Shown here in pieces: positions 1 through 12,159 of a DNA stretch of 62,000 nucleotides. Both the position numbers and the translations under genes were made by a program. The stretch's first letter is position 1. Each line of letters begins with the position of its first letter. The notes under the pieces are model-generated. The model was not told the DNA's origin. It saw only the letters and a list, made by a program, of their open reading frames with translations, and did not search any database. The DNA is from Apostichopus japonicus (lineage: Eukaryota; Echinodermata; Holothuroidea; Aspidochirotida; Stichopodidae), in the NCBI RefSeq assembly GCF_037975245.1, contig NC_092574.1:25588713-25650712 (forward strand), written 5' to 3'.

Positions 1-328
1 TTTTGATTGTAAAATAATATACTTAGAAGGTTTTTTTTACACCTTGTTACTGAGATATAAACAATTAGTGCAAAAGTACATGTAATGCGGGTAAAATTAC
101 CCTTTTGGTTGAAAAGGGTACGTACGTTTTTTGGAAAGTGAGTGTAAATTAAGCACTGTAAATGTGTACATGTATACATAAATCATTGTGTCGTATTACA
201 CGCAGAGTATGTAAATCTACCAACAAAGATCAGAAATACACCAACCGGCTTTACCTTGGGGTATATGTACACGTTTACAGGGTAATGGCCACGGCAATGG
301 TTATATTGCCAAGGCAATGGTTACAAGA

Positions 329-392
329 GTGTTAGCTCGGTGGTTAACGCCGGTACCTTTCAATCATAAGGTCCCGAGTTCGAGTCACTCAA
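329..392 (+). repeat. tRNA-like sequence, probable tRNA-derived SINE head
   Basis: An A-box-like stretch (TTAGCTCGGTGG, about 334) is followed some 40 bases later by a B-box-like stretch (GAGTTCGAGTC, about 377). These are the two internal RNA polymerase III promoter boxes of tRNA genes. The D and T stems pair poorly and no seven-base acceptor stem closes, so I do not call a working tRNA. A tRNA-derived SINE or decayed tRNA pseudogene fits better. It lies in the first intron of the left-edge dehydrogenase paralog. Confidence 0.4.
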
Positions 393-520
393 AGATTATT
401 GTATGTCGTCCAGTTGCAGAGTTGTGGACAATTGACAATGCATAATCATGGACGTTAAATATGAATCTAAGAGACTGACTTCGGTGTGTTGATGATCTCC
501 ATAGAGCCCGAATCTCTTAC

Positions 521-613
521 CTTTGCTCCTTTCTCCAGGAGACGCTGAGAGACTGCTTTACCTATCCCGTCAGCTCCACCTGTAACCAAGGCTACCTTAT
601 TCTCAATCTTCAT
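521..613 (-). CDS. First exon of an SDR/HPGD-like paralog (gene continues left of window)
   Basis: On the minus strand ATG at 613 opens a 31-codon exon ending in ...LLEKGAK, followed by a good donor (GTAAGAG) at 520. It carries the Rossmann-fold TGGADGIG motif (residues 11-18) that binds NAD(P) in short-chain dehydrogenases. The residues match the first exon of the complete gene at 7856 except E for D at position 4, and match the exon at 17925 exactly. The rest of this gene must lie to the left of base 1, because no exon 2 is seen between 1 and 520. The three copies are arranged head to tail, which points to local tandem duplication. Confidence 0.7.
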
Positions 614-2566
614 CTTGTGTTTGCTCTGTTCACAACTGAATGTAATTACTAACAATTGTGCACAAGATCCGAAGTGTCTTGTATATGATCACTCAAATCG
701 TTGTTTGATTACAATTCAACGTTTAGTATTGTTGTGTTGGTGAACTGGTATATGACCAAGGAATATCTCGTACGTTTTATGATAGAACCATAAATCCAGT
801 GCGATAACATCAAAGGGGCAAAGGTGAACAAGTCTGAAACTTCGCTGTCTGCGCTACACATTAGACTGTGCGAAGCCGCAAATCGCTATTTGTATTCATC
901 GTCTCACAGAATGGGTTCCTGTCTAATATTTGATGCTGACGTATCCGCTGGTTTAACTCACTTAATTAACCAAACGAAACACGCAAAACAAAATACATGA
1001 GAACGGGCTTATATTTATACGTCTTTATTCTAAACGAGTAAATGCCGAACTGATCTATAGTTGATACATATTGGTGTATATACAATATGATAAATGATAT
1101 GTAAGCCATAAGGTCAGCGGACAGACCAACGGGTGGTTTCGAAAAATCATGTGAAGACTACATCAGAATACACAAACTTTATCAATATACTACAGATGCC
1201 TTAGTCAATTTTGTTTCAATTGGAGTTGAAGTTATTTTCCGATAATTCATACATATTAATGCATACTTCTTTTGGTTTCCCGAGAGGTAAAACTATGGAG
1301 TCACTTTAACCGACCTTGCAGAATTGGGAGGGGGACCGCGTTCTGTAAAGTCGGCAATTACTATAACGCGGATCAAAAAGTCGGTAATTACTATTACGGT
1401 TATATTCGGCCAACACGGCAACATACAGAAACACTGTACTCAAAGCCGAAGACTTCGTTTGGTACAAATCCTTTGAACAGCGACTGCAGACCGTCATTTC
1501 TCAAAAAGGTTGCTATTACTAAAATCGTAGGGTCTGCAATGTTTGGCAATGTTAATAAATATTCAACAGGTAAGACGAAAAGGAACATTAAAAGTGTACT
1601 TGGTAAGATTAAATTAGTAAAGGAATGAACTTTTTAATCCAGATAACACAATCACAGAGTTGGTATGGAACAACATAATCGTACCAAGTTAGCTAGGCGA
1701 ATCTTCTTTCACGAAGGAAATGAGTGGACTTGTTGCACTCAATTCTCTTGAAAGGAGAGGGGTTGACAAGAGGAATAATGTTAAACAAATCAAAATAACG
1801 AAGAGAATGGATGCATTTAATTTATTTATATTTCGAAGGCAAATAACTGTGATAGTTTATTATTATGATCATTATTTATACTAGTATTGTTTTGTTACCA
1901 GTAGCAATATTTAGTTCTCAATATATCATATTCCTGTGGAGAAAATTGAATGCTAATAAACGTTCATTAAGCTATTCCAGGCTTTCAAGATATTTAGTTT
2001 TGAAATATGTCTGCAATGCTCCTTTGAAGCTCGGTTTGATTATGAAGTCGGGTCATCATTGCAGACCTTAACATTAATGTTAATCCGCTGTTTTACGATT
2101 ATAATAACTCGACCAAAACATGTTCATTAAACTACATATGAACAACGGATCACATTTGGATGCTGCCATTCAACCCCATTGGTTATTCACAGATTTATAA
2201 TAATTGAAAATATTTCATTTGAGGTTGTTAAAGGTTAACTGACCGGTAATGACTTGTGATGTAGTCTATATATATATATCCCAGCCACATCAACAAAATA
2301 AAAGTTGATATAAACCTATAACTTGTACTGATAGCAGTGTAAAGTGATCAACAACATTTCAAAGTTAATTATGTGCCTAATTTTCTCTCTTTACGTCAAA
2401 TAACAAGTTTGATGCGAAGCTATAGATACTTCTGTTATAAAAGTTTGGCAGTTCTAGGATAATTCTAGATACTCATTTTGATGATTAATTTACTTAACTT
2501 TCTCCAAGACAGAAAGAGGACTATCATCCAAATTATCTTTAATTATATTGAATTATTTGATATGAT
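614..2566. other. Intergenic stretch between SDR paralogs
   Basis: This is AT-rich sequence between the start of the left paralog and the stop codon of the complete copy. A plus-strand open frame of 118 codons (1272-1628) has no recognisable domain and low-complexity flanks, so I do not call it a gene. A segment near 880-940 (tcgtctcacagaatg) resembles one near 8130-8155 upstream of the complete copy, so the duplicated block probably includes some upstream DNA. Confidence 0.5.
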
Positions 2567-5500
2567 TTACTGTGCAGACGTAACCAGATTCGATTCTACA
2601 TTAACGCCCTCTTTAGTCGTGGTTATGATTGCTCCATTTAGGCTCTCATCTTCAATAGCTAGGATGAAACCATCGACAACCACAGACATACTGAAAATGA
2701 AAGAAAAACATATGTACGTGAATTTTGGAGGGGAGGTGGGAGTTTTGCTCATTTCTAGCTTGAGTTTCGATCTAATTATATAACTAATTTATAGTCTAAA
2801 TTTGTCTAACTAGGTACAAATTAATGTCCACAATTGTTTTTCTGAGGGAGCTTCCCCACACTCCTCTCTATGGGCTCCACTTCAGCTACCCCTTCGCCAA
2901 ACCACCTCCTTTGTAAAATCATGTATCCGCCCCTGCACATATGTACACAAATAAATACTGCCAGGAGAGTATCAGGAGTACCATTATGATGGCAACTGAC
3001 TTAAAGGGGGGGGGGATTCAGGGAGGCCGGGCCCGGTATAATGTAACATTGCCGAACAAACACAAGAATCCGCTTAAAACTGCAAAGAAAAAACTCTTCC
3101 CTTAAACTAAGATGAGACCATTGAACTCACTTGACTTCACGTTCCATAATGGGATCTATAAGTGCCTTCAGACTTGCGTCGTCCATCATATCTTGAGATT
3201 GTAAAAACGTAGAGGTAAGAACGAGTGCAGGACAAATGGCGGCAACACGTAGATCTTTGCTGAAGTCATCTGAACTGATCTGTAAAGCATTAAAATACAC
3301 AACATTGAACAGATAAAAGAAACGACCGTTTCTTTCATACAATTGTCAGATTTCATTTATCTACAAGAATTACACCAAGACAATAAGAAAGGGTGCAAAG
3401 AAGTTTACCGAATCAAACTTGAACACATGCCCAAAGTCAGACTGAGGCATAGGGGCCGTGCCGCCACCCCCTCCCACCACACGCACACTGCTGGGCCGCC
3501 ACCGCTCCACCTCATACACATGTCTCACAATCCTTAAATTGTTAGTGCCCTTCCTTAATTTGTTGGTACTCCTCCAACCCAGAATTCCTGCCTATGGGCC
3601 AATCACCATTCATGGTTCCTTTATCTACAGGAATTATAATAAATGGAGTTGCAGTCACAGCAAATGAAAACGAAGAAGCCAAAATAAAGATGTTTTGAGG
3701 GAACAAAAGGGGTTGGGCTGGGGCTGGGGCTGTGACTTTGGCTGTGGCTTGGGCTGGGGCTGTGGCTGTGGGCTGCAGCTGGGGCTGGGGCTTGGCTGGG
3801 CCTGGGTAATTTGGTTGAAATGAAGACGCTTACCGGCAAAGATTTGGTCAGGCCCACCACTCCGTACTTTGATGCATAATAGTTACTGTTCACATAACCT
3901 GGTGCGACCCTTATACCTTGAAGGAAAAATAGAAAGCTAAATTTGAATTGAGGAGATGTAGATATTCCATATTAAGAGCATTCTTTCCCTATATGTGACG
4001 GTTAAAATGACACGTATAGGGTTATTTCCACTGGTCATAGACTAATTAGCATAATATGCAAGGTGTTTGTAGCGTATTCAAGAGTAAATGCCAAACGTAT
4101 TGTTAGGGAGCGAGGCGCGCTAAATAAAACAAAAGGTCTCTTACAAAGGAGGAATATTTGAAACACATGCCCCTAATTGCAAGCATTGCTTCCAGGTGGA
4201 ATGAGCAAATGTAATGGAACACGAGGTTTAGAAACTTCACTTCACTCTGAGCATCTAGGCAGAGTAGACGGCGGTTTTAGGCGTTAGCAAATAGGGCGTC
4301 GATCACAGTATAGTATATATGTCGTGGAGACAGGCCTAGGGTATATATTACCGGGAGAGGCTATAATTTTGTCTGGGTAGACGGTATACTTGTGTGTTGA
4401 TATTTGTTTGCGAGTACCCTTCACCGACCAAATGGAGACACCTGCCCCATGCCGTGACTCAGAGGCTGTCTAAATCTTTTCACGTAAGTGGGAATTTGTT
4501 TTAATTGATTGACTAAGGAAGATATATTAATATATTAATTTGGTAGTTTGCAGCTAATATTAAATGTCTTAATATTAGAAGTGTGTTTATAAGTATTGTA
4601 ATATAGCCCAATGGTAAATGGGAATCACTCATATATGGATTGAATTATACTTAAAACTATATGACTGAGGGTTAATTTGAAATGCATTGTTTGAATATTA
4701 ATTGCCGGAGAGACAAATCCGTTTTCGATTTGGGTTGGGAATTAGCTATATGATAATAATGTTAATGTTAGGGATAGTCCACTTTTAGTACTGTATAACG
4801 ATATTGTTGTCCTATTTAGAGCGGCTAGGGGGATTGAGTACATGATGTAAACTATTCATTTTACTGACAAGAGGAAACATCATTGTATCAATTTTATTAC
4901 AGTGTACCATTTCCTGGGAGACGAAACTCAGTGCTCCGTTTTGCGTTATATACTGGGAACGTTAAGGCAGAGCCTGTTTAATTTAGAGAGGAGCCACGAG
5001 ACGGAAGATCCGTGCGTATAGCAGCCAACGTTGAGGCCCTCCCTCCGTCTGTATATTGGGCGATAACATCATATATGGTTATACGCAAGAAAGCATTATT
5101 TAAAAGAGATATCGACTAACGACAGATTAGTTAATAAGAGAATTGTCGTGGAGAAAAAACCCGACTTCGTTAGTTAAAAGAAACATTTTCTGTTGAGTAA
5201 AGAAGGGCACCAGTAAACGTTAAGATTTTGATATGTAAAAGACAGTTAATGTAGCAAAGCAGCTTATGTGAATTGTAGTGTACAATAATACATTTTCGTT
5301 ATTTATAAGCATATACTGTTACATTTCATCTTTTTTTCATAAGTGTTAAAAGAACCCGAGTGGGAATTTATTATTTGAATTTCCCACGTCACACTATATA
5401 TGTACAAGTTACCTGGTAGACCCCATTAAAACACCTGTAATGTGTACATTTCTTATTAAGTTCTTATATAATTCTTGTTAATCTTCACCCAATGTACATG

Positions 5501-7856
5501 GCTCGATCAGTTTGAACTGTGAATAAGAGACAAACTCAGTATAGGCTGTTTGAACTAATGAGGTTAGGAGTCTAAATTAATGTCCCTATGTTTGTACAGT
5601 AAGTATACCTTGAAAAGACGGTTCAAAATAGGCGCTTTGCAGTGTCATCCACTTTCTGTTAAAAATGTGGATGAAAATATTGGCGAAGCCTTTACTGCAG
5701 TCTGGTTTATCCAGTCAATCATTATGCATTTGATTATGTGTTTAGTATCTTTTGTTTGTTAAGTCCTCCTCATTGCAACTGGGCATAAATGTAACACATG
5801 TTAAGAAATAATAACATACATCAGTTTGAACACTTTAAGCCATGTGAATCCGGAATAATCTTTGGTAAATATTCCAGGAATTAAGGAGCGAAAAAGTCGT
5901 CAATTTCTCCCCAGGCTGCAACGACTTTAAAGAAGGAGAGTTGAGCACGTAGGTCTACAGTTTGCACATTTCAAGCAGTTATAGAAAATGTCGAGATGAA
6001 TAGATCACTGACTCTGACTTTAAGAAGATCGTCCGCTCTTTGTAGATGTTAAACTATACGTAATTACTTTGTATAATCTATGTTGACTGTACTTAACATA
6101 CCTGCCATCGATGCTGTGTTTACGATCACTCCTTTCTCCTCTCTCTTCTGCTTCGTCATTAATTCCTCAGCATAGAAGCAACCATTGATGACTGCGATCT
6201 GAACAACAATATTTAGCGGCAAATTATTCTGTTTTGACAAAACTACCTCACCAAGAGAGGTGGGACCTCACCCCCTCCTCCCACACCAGTCTCTCCTACA
6301 ATCATCACCAAAAGTACCTCACCAAGTCGGGTGGGTGGGAGATATTGGTTCCAAAATAACTGTGTCACTATCCCCATCCAATCCGTATCCACATGGGACA
6401 GGTGTGCAAATCAAAGTATGTGAGTCGGAGAGGGGGAGGGGAGCGTTTTAGAACAATTCCACTTAAATGTACAGCAAGGCTAATTTCGATGTACTTTTTA
6501 AGTTCAACACCCACCAAAGTGAGATATTAGCCTGAAGGTTTAGAGTTACGTCGTATGGGGGAGGGGAGCATAGGGGGGGGTAAGAATGAGGAATGGTTGA
6601 AACGATACTACAGTGAAGTTATTGAATTTGGCTGCGTTTTATCAACAGTCTTACCATGCACACTTGATACACAGTCGCTTACAGAACCAAGGTTAGGGTA
6701 TACGTGCGAGAGCCTGTTAGCAAAGATATTTATATATAAAATTTAAATGTTTTTCTTTTCTTACCAGGTTGATTTCGATTGCTCTTCTGTGGTTGGCTGT
6801 GGCTACTCCTGCGTTGTTCACCACAATATCTAGTGTCCCATAGACATCAAACGCTTCTTGAAAACATTCTGGAGGAAAATGATTTGGAAATACTTGAAAT
6901 ATTAAACTGATTTCAAAGAGAAGCTTTAATCGACTGATTCAGTTTGCCAACCAATTTTTGCCAACCAATGAATTAATTAATCACCATCTTGTACTTTTAT
7001 TGGTTGCTTGGTTTATTGCATGATTGATGGATTGACTTTATTTTATGTATCAATATCCTTTTTTCCTTTACAAATTCGATCTAGTATCTTTGTTGCTTTG
7101 GTACTTTTTGGAAAACAAACATGTATTAATCGTATGGCGAAACCAACTGGAACTTTACCCATCCCAGAAAGGTAAAACACGTTGTACAGGTTGTCCAAAT
7201 TTAGTCGCCGGGACGGCAGGCTCGGACAGTACAGATAAACAATCAGCTTTGTCTGTAACACATAATCATTTGTAATCTATCATATGACATAACAGATATA
7301 CAAGGCAAAGTCATCAATTAAAGACAGGAATGTTACATACTCAATACTAACCTTTTAGTCTCTTGTCATCTGTCACGTTGCAATGAATAAAACGAACTTT
7401 TTTGCTGCCAAATTTTCCAGCAAAGTTTTTCTCCGTTTCTTTTCCCAAATCCTCGTTAATATCGAGAATGGCAACAAACTAGATAGAAACAATCAATAAA
7501 CTGAATAATCGACTACGAACAGAGACATAAAAGACACAAAGTATACGTTTTACTACAGAGATGGGACCCGTGGTCGATTGTTTCAGATCGCCTCATTATG
7601 AGCTTTATTAGTATGTTATGACAGTGAGAAGTTAAAATTCGTTACCCCGTACCGAAATTATGAAACCTATGAATAAAGTTTATACAAATTTTTATGTATA
7701 ACGAAACAATAACAAAAACGCATATTTAATTAGTTAAGATAACTCCACAGAGACGTATCTTACCTTTGCTCCTTTCTCAAGGAGACGCTGAGAGACTGCC
7801 TTGCCTATCCCGTCAGCTCCACCTGTAACCAAGGCTACTTTATTATCAATCTTCAT
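2567..7856 (-). CDS. HPGD: Short-chain dehydrogenase, 15-hydroxyprostaglandin dehydrogenase-like, 7 exons
   Basis: The coding exons on the minus strand are 7764-7856, 7352-7478, 6765-6868, 6102-6198, 3834-3916, 3131-3279 and 2567-2690. All have AG/GT borders and the phases join without a break to give 258 residues (human HPGD has 266). The classical SDR features are present: TGGADGIG at 11-18 (NAD-binding loop), NNAG at 91-94, Ser138, and Tyr153-x-x-x-Lys157 (YYASK). The C-terminal part has an SLNGAI segment as in HPGD. The family oxidises secondary alcohols with NAD+; HPGD inactivates prostaglandins in the cytosol, but the substrate here is inferred. For exon 5 I chose the acceptor after the pyrimidine-rich stretch at 3917-3934. 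A later AG at 3899 would also keep frame but would shorten the Ser-Tyr spacing to nine residues. The enzyme could instead be a related, unassigned SDR. Confidence 0.85.
3711..3803 (+). repeat. GGGGCTG-rich minisatellite in intron 5 of the SDR gene
   Basis: Degenerate tandem GGGGCTG / GGGCTGTGGCTG units run for about 90 bases. They start some 30 bases inside the intron from the exon 5 donor at 3833. Runs of three or four G on the plus strand could form G-quadruplexes; the transcript strand is C-rich here. Confidence 0.7.
3994..5393. mobile_element. Solo LTR-like element (1.4 kb, 5-bp target duplication) in intron 4
   Basis: The element begins TGTGACGG and ends CCACGTCACA, so it has the TG...CA termini of an LTR. 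It is flanked on both sides by CTATA (3989-3993 and 5394-5398), a perfect 5-bp target duplication of the size typical of LTR-element integrases. There is no pol or gag reading frame inside. A TGGGAATTTA...AATTTCCCA hairpin lies just before the right end, about 5361-5386. A 1.4-kb solo LTR left by recombination is the simplest reading; a short non-autonomous LTR element is the alternative. It lies within intron 4 (3917-6101) of the HPGD-like gene. Confidence 0.65.
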
Positions 7857-8020
7857 CTTGCATTTGCTGTGTTCACTACCGTGTAACGCTACCTGATATG
7901 CTGTATCCGATATACTTGTACCCGATATATACGCTGTATTTCGATATGCTGTACCGTAGCTTGTTTAATTTATGACTCGGAACAATACAGCTTGCTACGT
8001 GTTTGCATTGGTTCAATCTG
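7857..8020 (-). promoter_or_regulatory. Duplicated 5' flank / putative promoter of the SDR gene
   Basis: This block directly upstream of the start codon contains degenerate repeats of GCTGTATCCGATAT. It is clearly similar to the block upstream of the first-exon copy at 17926-18030 (shared gtttgctgtgttcactacc, gctgtaccgtagc, cagcttgctacg). Conservation between the two copies suggests the promoter was duplicated with the exon. I see no convincing TATA box, and the transcription start is unknown. Confidence 0.35.
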
Positions 8021-8239
8021 CGAGCAATATCTCTATAGGTTTTATGATAAACTTTTATCTACAAATGCAAACATTTAGAAGCCTTCGCTAAGGCTACTGT
8101 TTGCGAAACGTATTATGGCTGTTTGCTTTCATTGTCTCACAGAATGTACTCCAGGGTAACATTTGTCTGCAACTGATAACATAGTAGTAATGTTCCGATA
8201 ATTCCACGGGTGTATATACCAACCGAAAACTATGAAAAT

Positions 8240-8905
8240 CTTGGGTGTCTACAAAGCTAAGACCTAAGATCTAAGACCTAAGACCCACTACAAAACTAAG
8301 ACCTCACCAACTGCAAAACTAAGACCCTACTGATAAAACTAAGACCCTATACTGCAAAACTAAGACCCCACCAATTGCAAAACTAAGACCCTACTGAGAA
8401 AACTAAGACCCTACTGCAAAACTAAGACCCCACCAACTGCAAAACTAAGACCCCACCAACTGCAAAACTAAGACCCTATACTGCAAAACTAAGACCCTAA
8501 CGACTGCAAAACTAAGAACCTACTGCAAAACTAAGACCCTACTGAGAAAACTAAGACCCTACTGCAAAACTAAGACCCTATACTGCAAAACTAAGACCCT
8601 AACGACTGCAAAACTAAGACCCTACTGCAAAACTAAGAACCTACTGCAAAACTAAGACCCTACCAACTGCAAAACTAAGACTCTATACTGCAAAACCAAG
8701 ACCCTATTGCAAAACTAAGACCCTACTGCAAAACTAAGACCCTACTGCAAAACTAAGACCCTACCAACTGCAAAACTAAGACCCTACCAACTGCAAAACT
8801 AAGACCCTATTGCAAAACTAAGACCCTACTGCAAAACTAAGGCCCTACTGCAAAACTAAGACCCTATTGCAAAACTAAGACCATATTGCAAAACTAAGAT
8901 CCCAA
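8240..8905 (+). repeat. 19-bp minisatellite (ACTGCAAAACTAAGACCCT units)
   Basis: About 33 tandem units have a conserved AAAACTAAGACCCT core. The linkers vary in length (actgc, accaactgc, atactgc, actgag), so the spacing alternates between about 15 and 24 bases. The array degenerates at both ends (acctaagatctaagacc at the left, agatcccaactactg at the right). It lies about 400 bases upstream of the complete SDR gene. The linkers are themselves repeats, so this is not a CRISPR array. Confidence 0.9.
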
Positions 8906-9336
8906 CTACTGTACAGTAATGGTTAGGACTATATTACTTCCAAGTCCTTCTCATCTCAAAGTGCAACGAATGTGTCATAATATCAATGCAAGCTGTGTGG
9001 CAGTATGCCCAATACAGTTATTAATCCTGAAATTGACATTTTCAAGAGGTCTATGTATGGGGATGCGCTAGACACTTTCTCTCACACTAACTTGAGCTGT
9101 TTTGTTAATGGCTTCGCTAAAATTTAAATAAGATTTAAAGGTAGTCAGCATAGACCCCAAATTATAGCGCTCTATAATGCTCTCCAAAGTGTTCTCAGAC
9201 ATGGTTTAGGAACACAAACTTGACTGAATGTCCCAGTGAGGAATACTTCCTCGAAGGTGGTAATACAAACAGTTTACGAATTTTATCTAGCATATTTGGG
9301 GCCAATACAGCATACCTATAAGGATAAAGAGGTCAT

Positions 9337-10496
9337 GGGCGGCGGTCATGGGGGGACGGGGGGACATGTCCCCCCCCCCATATTTTAGGTGGGGATATAG
9401 TATCAATATCCCCCCCCCCCCAATATTTGGTGGTATAGTCTTTTTGTGTGGCTATAAATAGAAAATAATGCGTGAGATTATTTATCCAAATCTTATTTGG
9501 CGGTGGCTAAAACTTCATCCAACACATGCTGCATGAGATAAATGACTCTTCGTGGTCGTTTCTGTGACCTGAGACCGTATAGCATGTTGTCACTCATGAT
9601 TATTATCATAATGTCTGTACATCTCTTGTGTATGAGTGTAAGTACGTACAATCATACATATGATCCACATCGATATGGGTTCAATGTGTTTCCATTTGGT
9701 CTGTTTCCTACAAGATTTCTAACCGCAGGCGCGTAGCCAGGGGGCGAAGGGGGAGACCGCCCCCCCCCCCCGCGAGCATATTTTTTATGATATCGAAGTT
9801 TTATAGTAGCCATTATAAGAGGTTTTAATATTTGCAAATATTGGTGTACATGTACACCAATAAATTAACTGTGTCTGAATATTGGAAAATTCCCTGACCA
9901 ACATTCTTCATCATACTTCCCTCTACTCGTGCAATTTTGACCGGTCTGTTACGGGTTGAAGTTTTTTTTTCTATATTGGTTGTCCATAGATGATATTTTG
10001 TGCAACATTATGGGCATGTTTTGAAGTGAATTTATCATTCAATTACTGAACAAATCACGGGCTTAAAACCTTGAAAAGTGGGGCTGACGGGTATTGTGGG
10101 CCATAACGTAGTATTACCTACAAAAGCAATGATCCACAGGATATGCGATGAGGTCGAACATGATGTGTGACTATAGTGACAATCTTGAAAAAGGTTATGG
10201 ATGGGAAAAAAAAAACTATTGGGAAAACTTGGTTCTCAGGCAAAAGTGTACATCTGGTTGGTCATTTTCAAGCCCGAGAAGTGCCATTTCAGGTGATCTG
10301 GAGGGCTACCAAAACCAGAAATTTCCTTGTACGCTGCGCGCCAACTGATGGTGGCGCTTCGCTTAGATAGTAATATACAAAATATCACGAAGTGCACGAA
10401 CAATTTTTGGGGATGAAAGTTGCTACGCGCCTGCACCCAAGCAATTCCCCCCCCCCCCCCCCACCCCAATTATTGAAACAAATCGCCGCCCCTGAA
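9337..10496. mobile_element. Non-autonomous hAT-like element with TSD AGAGGTCAT, host of a nested copy
   Basis: The direct repeat AGAGGTCAT flanks the block (9328-9336 and 10497-10505). The ends are GC-rich and inverted: GGGCGGCGGTC on the left and ATCGCCGCCCCTGA on the right. An 8- to 9-bp duplication fits the hAT superfamily. There is no transposase frame. Long C/G runs (9371-9380, 9410-9422, 9760-9771, 10447-10462) mark internal boundaries. A second element (9726-10433) sits inside. Confidence 0.6.
9726..10433. mobile_element. Nested element with CAGGCGCGTAGC inverted termini
   Basis: Inverted ends CAGGCGCGTAGC and GCTACGCGCCTG match perfectly over 12 bases. I found no matching target duplication beside them. 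The right half holds a block shared with the element at 39848-40092 (tggtcattttcaagcccgag, then aagtgccattt), followed by the GCGCCA...TGGCGC hairpin box at 10331-10370. No coding capacity is seen. Confidence 0.5.
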
Positions 10497-10505
10497 AGAG
10501 GTCAT

Positions 10506-12159
10506 TACAATTTGGTATAGATCTTCAGAAGTGATGACATAAATGACACAATGTCCCTGTGATGATAGATAATGGTATCATAGGTCATGCAAGCAGAGGG
10601 TTAACTGCGGGTAACCTTGGAAACTATAATAACTCATTTGATAATTAATGAATAGAGGGGAGACTTGCACTAATCACAAGTTTGTGTGGCAATAAATAAG
10701 TAATTGGTGGTTGATGGTTGGAATATTTAACAGTGAAATACTGATAGTGCAAATTGTAAAAAATGTCCTTGAAATGAGAATTAAGTGGCAAAGAGGTAAT
10801 AGAAATTCAGAACACATGTACAGACTGGATCATACAGCGAAAGTAATTTTAACTGTCGATAGAACTGCTAGACAGTTTTCCAATCTTTCAAGTTTTTCGT
10901 TCTTGATTGAACCATAGCAGTGCATAGTGTGTGAGTGGGGAGGGGAGGGGGGGCCTTGTCCTTGGTTTCTTGGTTATTAATTACATATCATATATGTATG
11001 AAGTAAACCTATTGTCGTTCATTTGAGCTGGGCTGTTTTAATGTTACCCAACTGTCCACCTACATGTAATAAGTTACCGGTTTTAAGTTGTTGAATGACA
11101 CTGTTCGCGAAATATAGACCTAAAAAGCCTCATCGATAGCCAATAGACTGAAAAATATAGACAGAGCTTAATCTTGGTAATTTTTCAATTATCAATATGT
11201 ATCAATGGTAAATTGAACAACAGCAAATACAAAACATGTATGACATGCATTTATTACAAATGATTTATTAAAAAAAACTTAAATAGGATTTTCAGTAATG
11301 AAGCAAGTTCACCACTGTGCTGCATGTATGGTGAGCATGTGCACGTATATAGAGGCCCAGTGTGATTTGACAAGGGGGGGGGGAGGAGTTGGGGGTTTGC
11401 CCGAGAATTTAACCAATAGAAAGAGCGAACTGGTGACGTGCCTAGCTCTCACATTTGAGAAAATATTTTACACAATTAAGTTACTTAGATACATTATGGT
11501 GCTACCATTGTAAGTATCTACGAACTTTTTAATACATTTCTGTGTAATATTGTCACCCAAACATAGCCAGAAATTGTACGGAAATATATTGCTCAGGGGA
11601 GGGGAAGTGCTGCACCCCCGGTCCCCTATACTCATGATGGTGGGGAGTGGATGTATTTTTTACGTATATTGCAACAAAAATATGTGCTTGGGATTTAGTT
11701 ATTCTCTTGCACGAAAGGTAGATTTTACAATCTCGTTAGTGTAGTCATCATTAAAAATGCCATGATACTTTGTATCACAATGAAAATTTTCATGTGTTGT
11801 AATCGTTATAGTCTTACAGAAAAAAAAGTGATAATGCATTGTAACTGACGTTTCCTAAAAGTAAAATAATTTAAAATGTAAGACAAGGTGTATTAGAATA
11901 GTACATAATGTGTGAACTTTACGCTCGATTTTGGAGAAGGTCAAAAAGTTATTTAAGGTCAGCAAATGTTCAACCTTGCAAACACAATATCATCTCAAGG
12001 TAGGTAACAACAGCGTATCTTCCTCAAAATGAGTATAAGAAATTAGTGTAAAGACTCTATGGTTTTTTGGTGTAGGCCTAAGTCAAAGGTAATTTTAGAC
12101 AGTAGAGTTCAAAATGTGAAAATTTCAAAAAGGTATAAAACCAGCAAACAGATAACGTT
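10506..12159. other. Unassigned AT-rich intergenic DNA
   Basis: No exon-like frames, RNA genes or element ends were recognised. Short G-runs occur at 10935-10953 and 11373-11382. A few open frames of 64-76 codons have no recognisable motif. Confidence 0.5.

Noticed and set aside
329-392. Functional tRNA gene
   Set aside because: A- and B-box words are present but the stems do not pair and the acceptor stem is absent.
1272-1628. 118-codon plus-strand open frame
   Set aside because: No recognisable motif, and other frames of similar composition are open nearby; probably chance.
3834-3898. Alternative shorter exon 5 of the SDR gene (acceptor at 3899)
   Set aside because: It keeps frame but lacks a pyrimidine tract and gives a Ser-Tyr spacing too short for the SDR fold.
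8240-8905. CRISPR-like look of regularly spaced repeats
   Set aside because: The 'spacers' are themselves repeats of a few types, the core is only 14 bases, and the DNA is clearly animal with introns.
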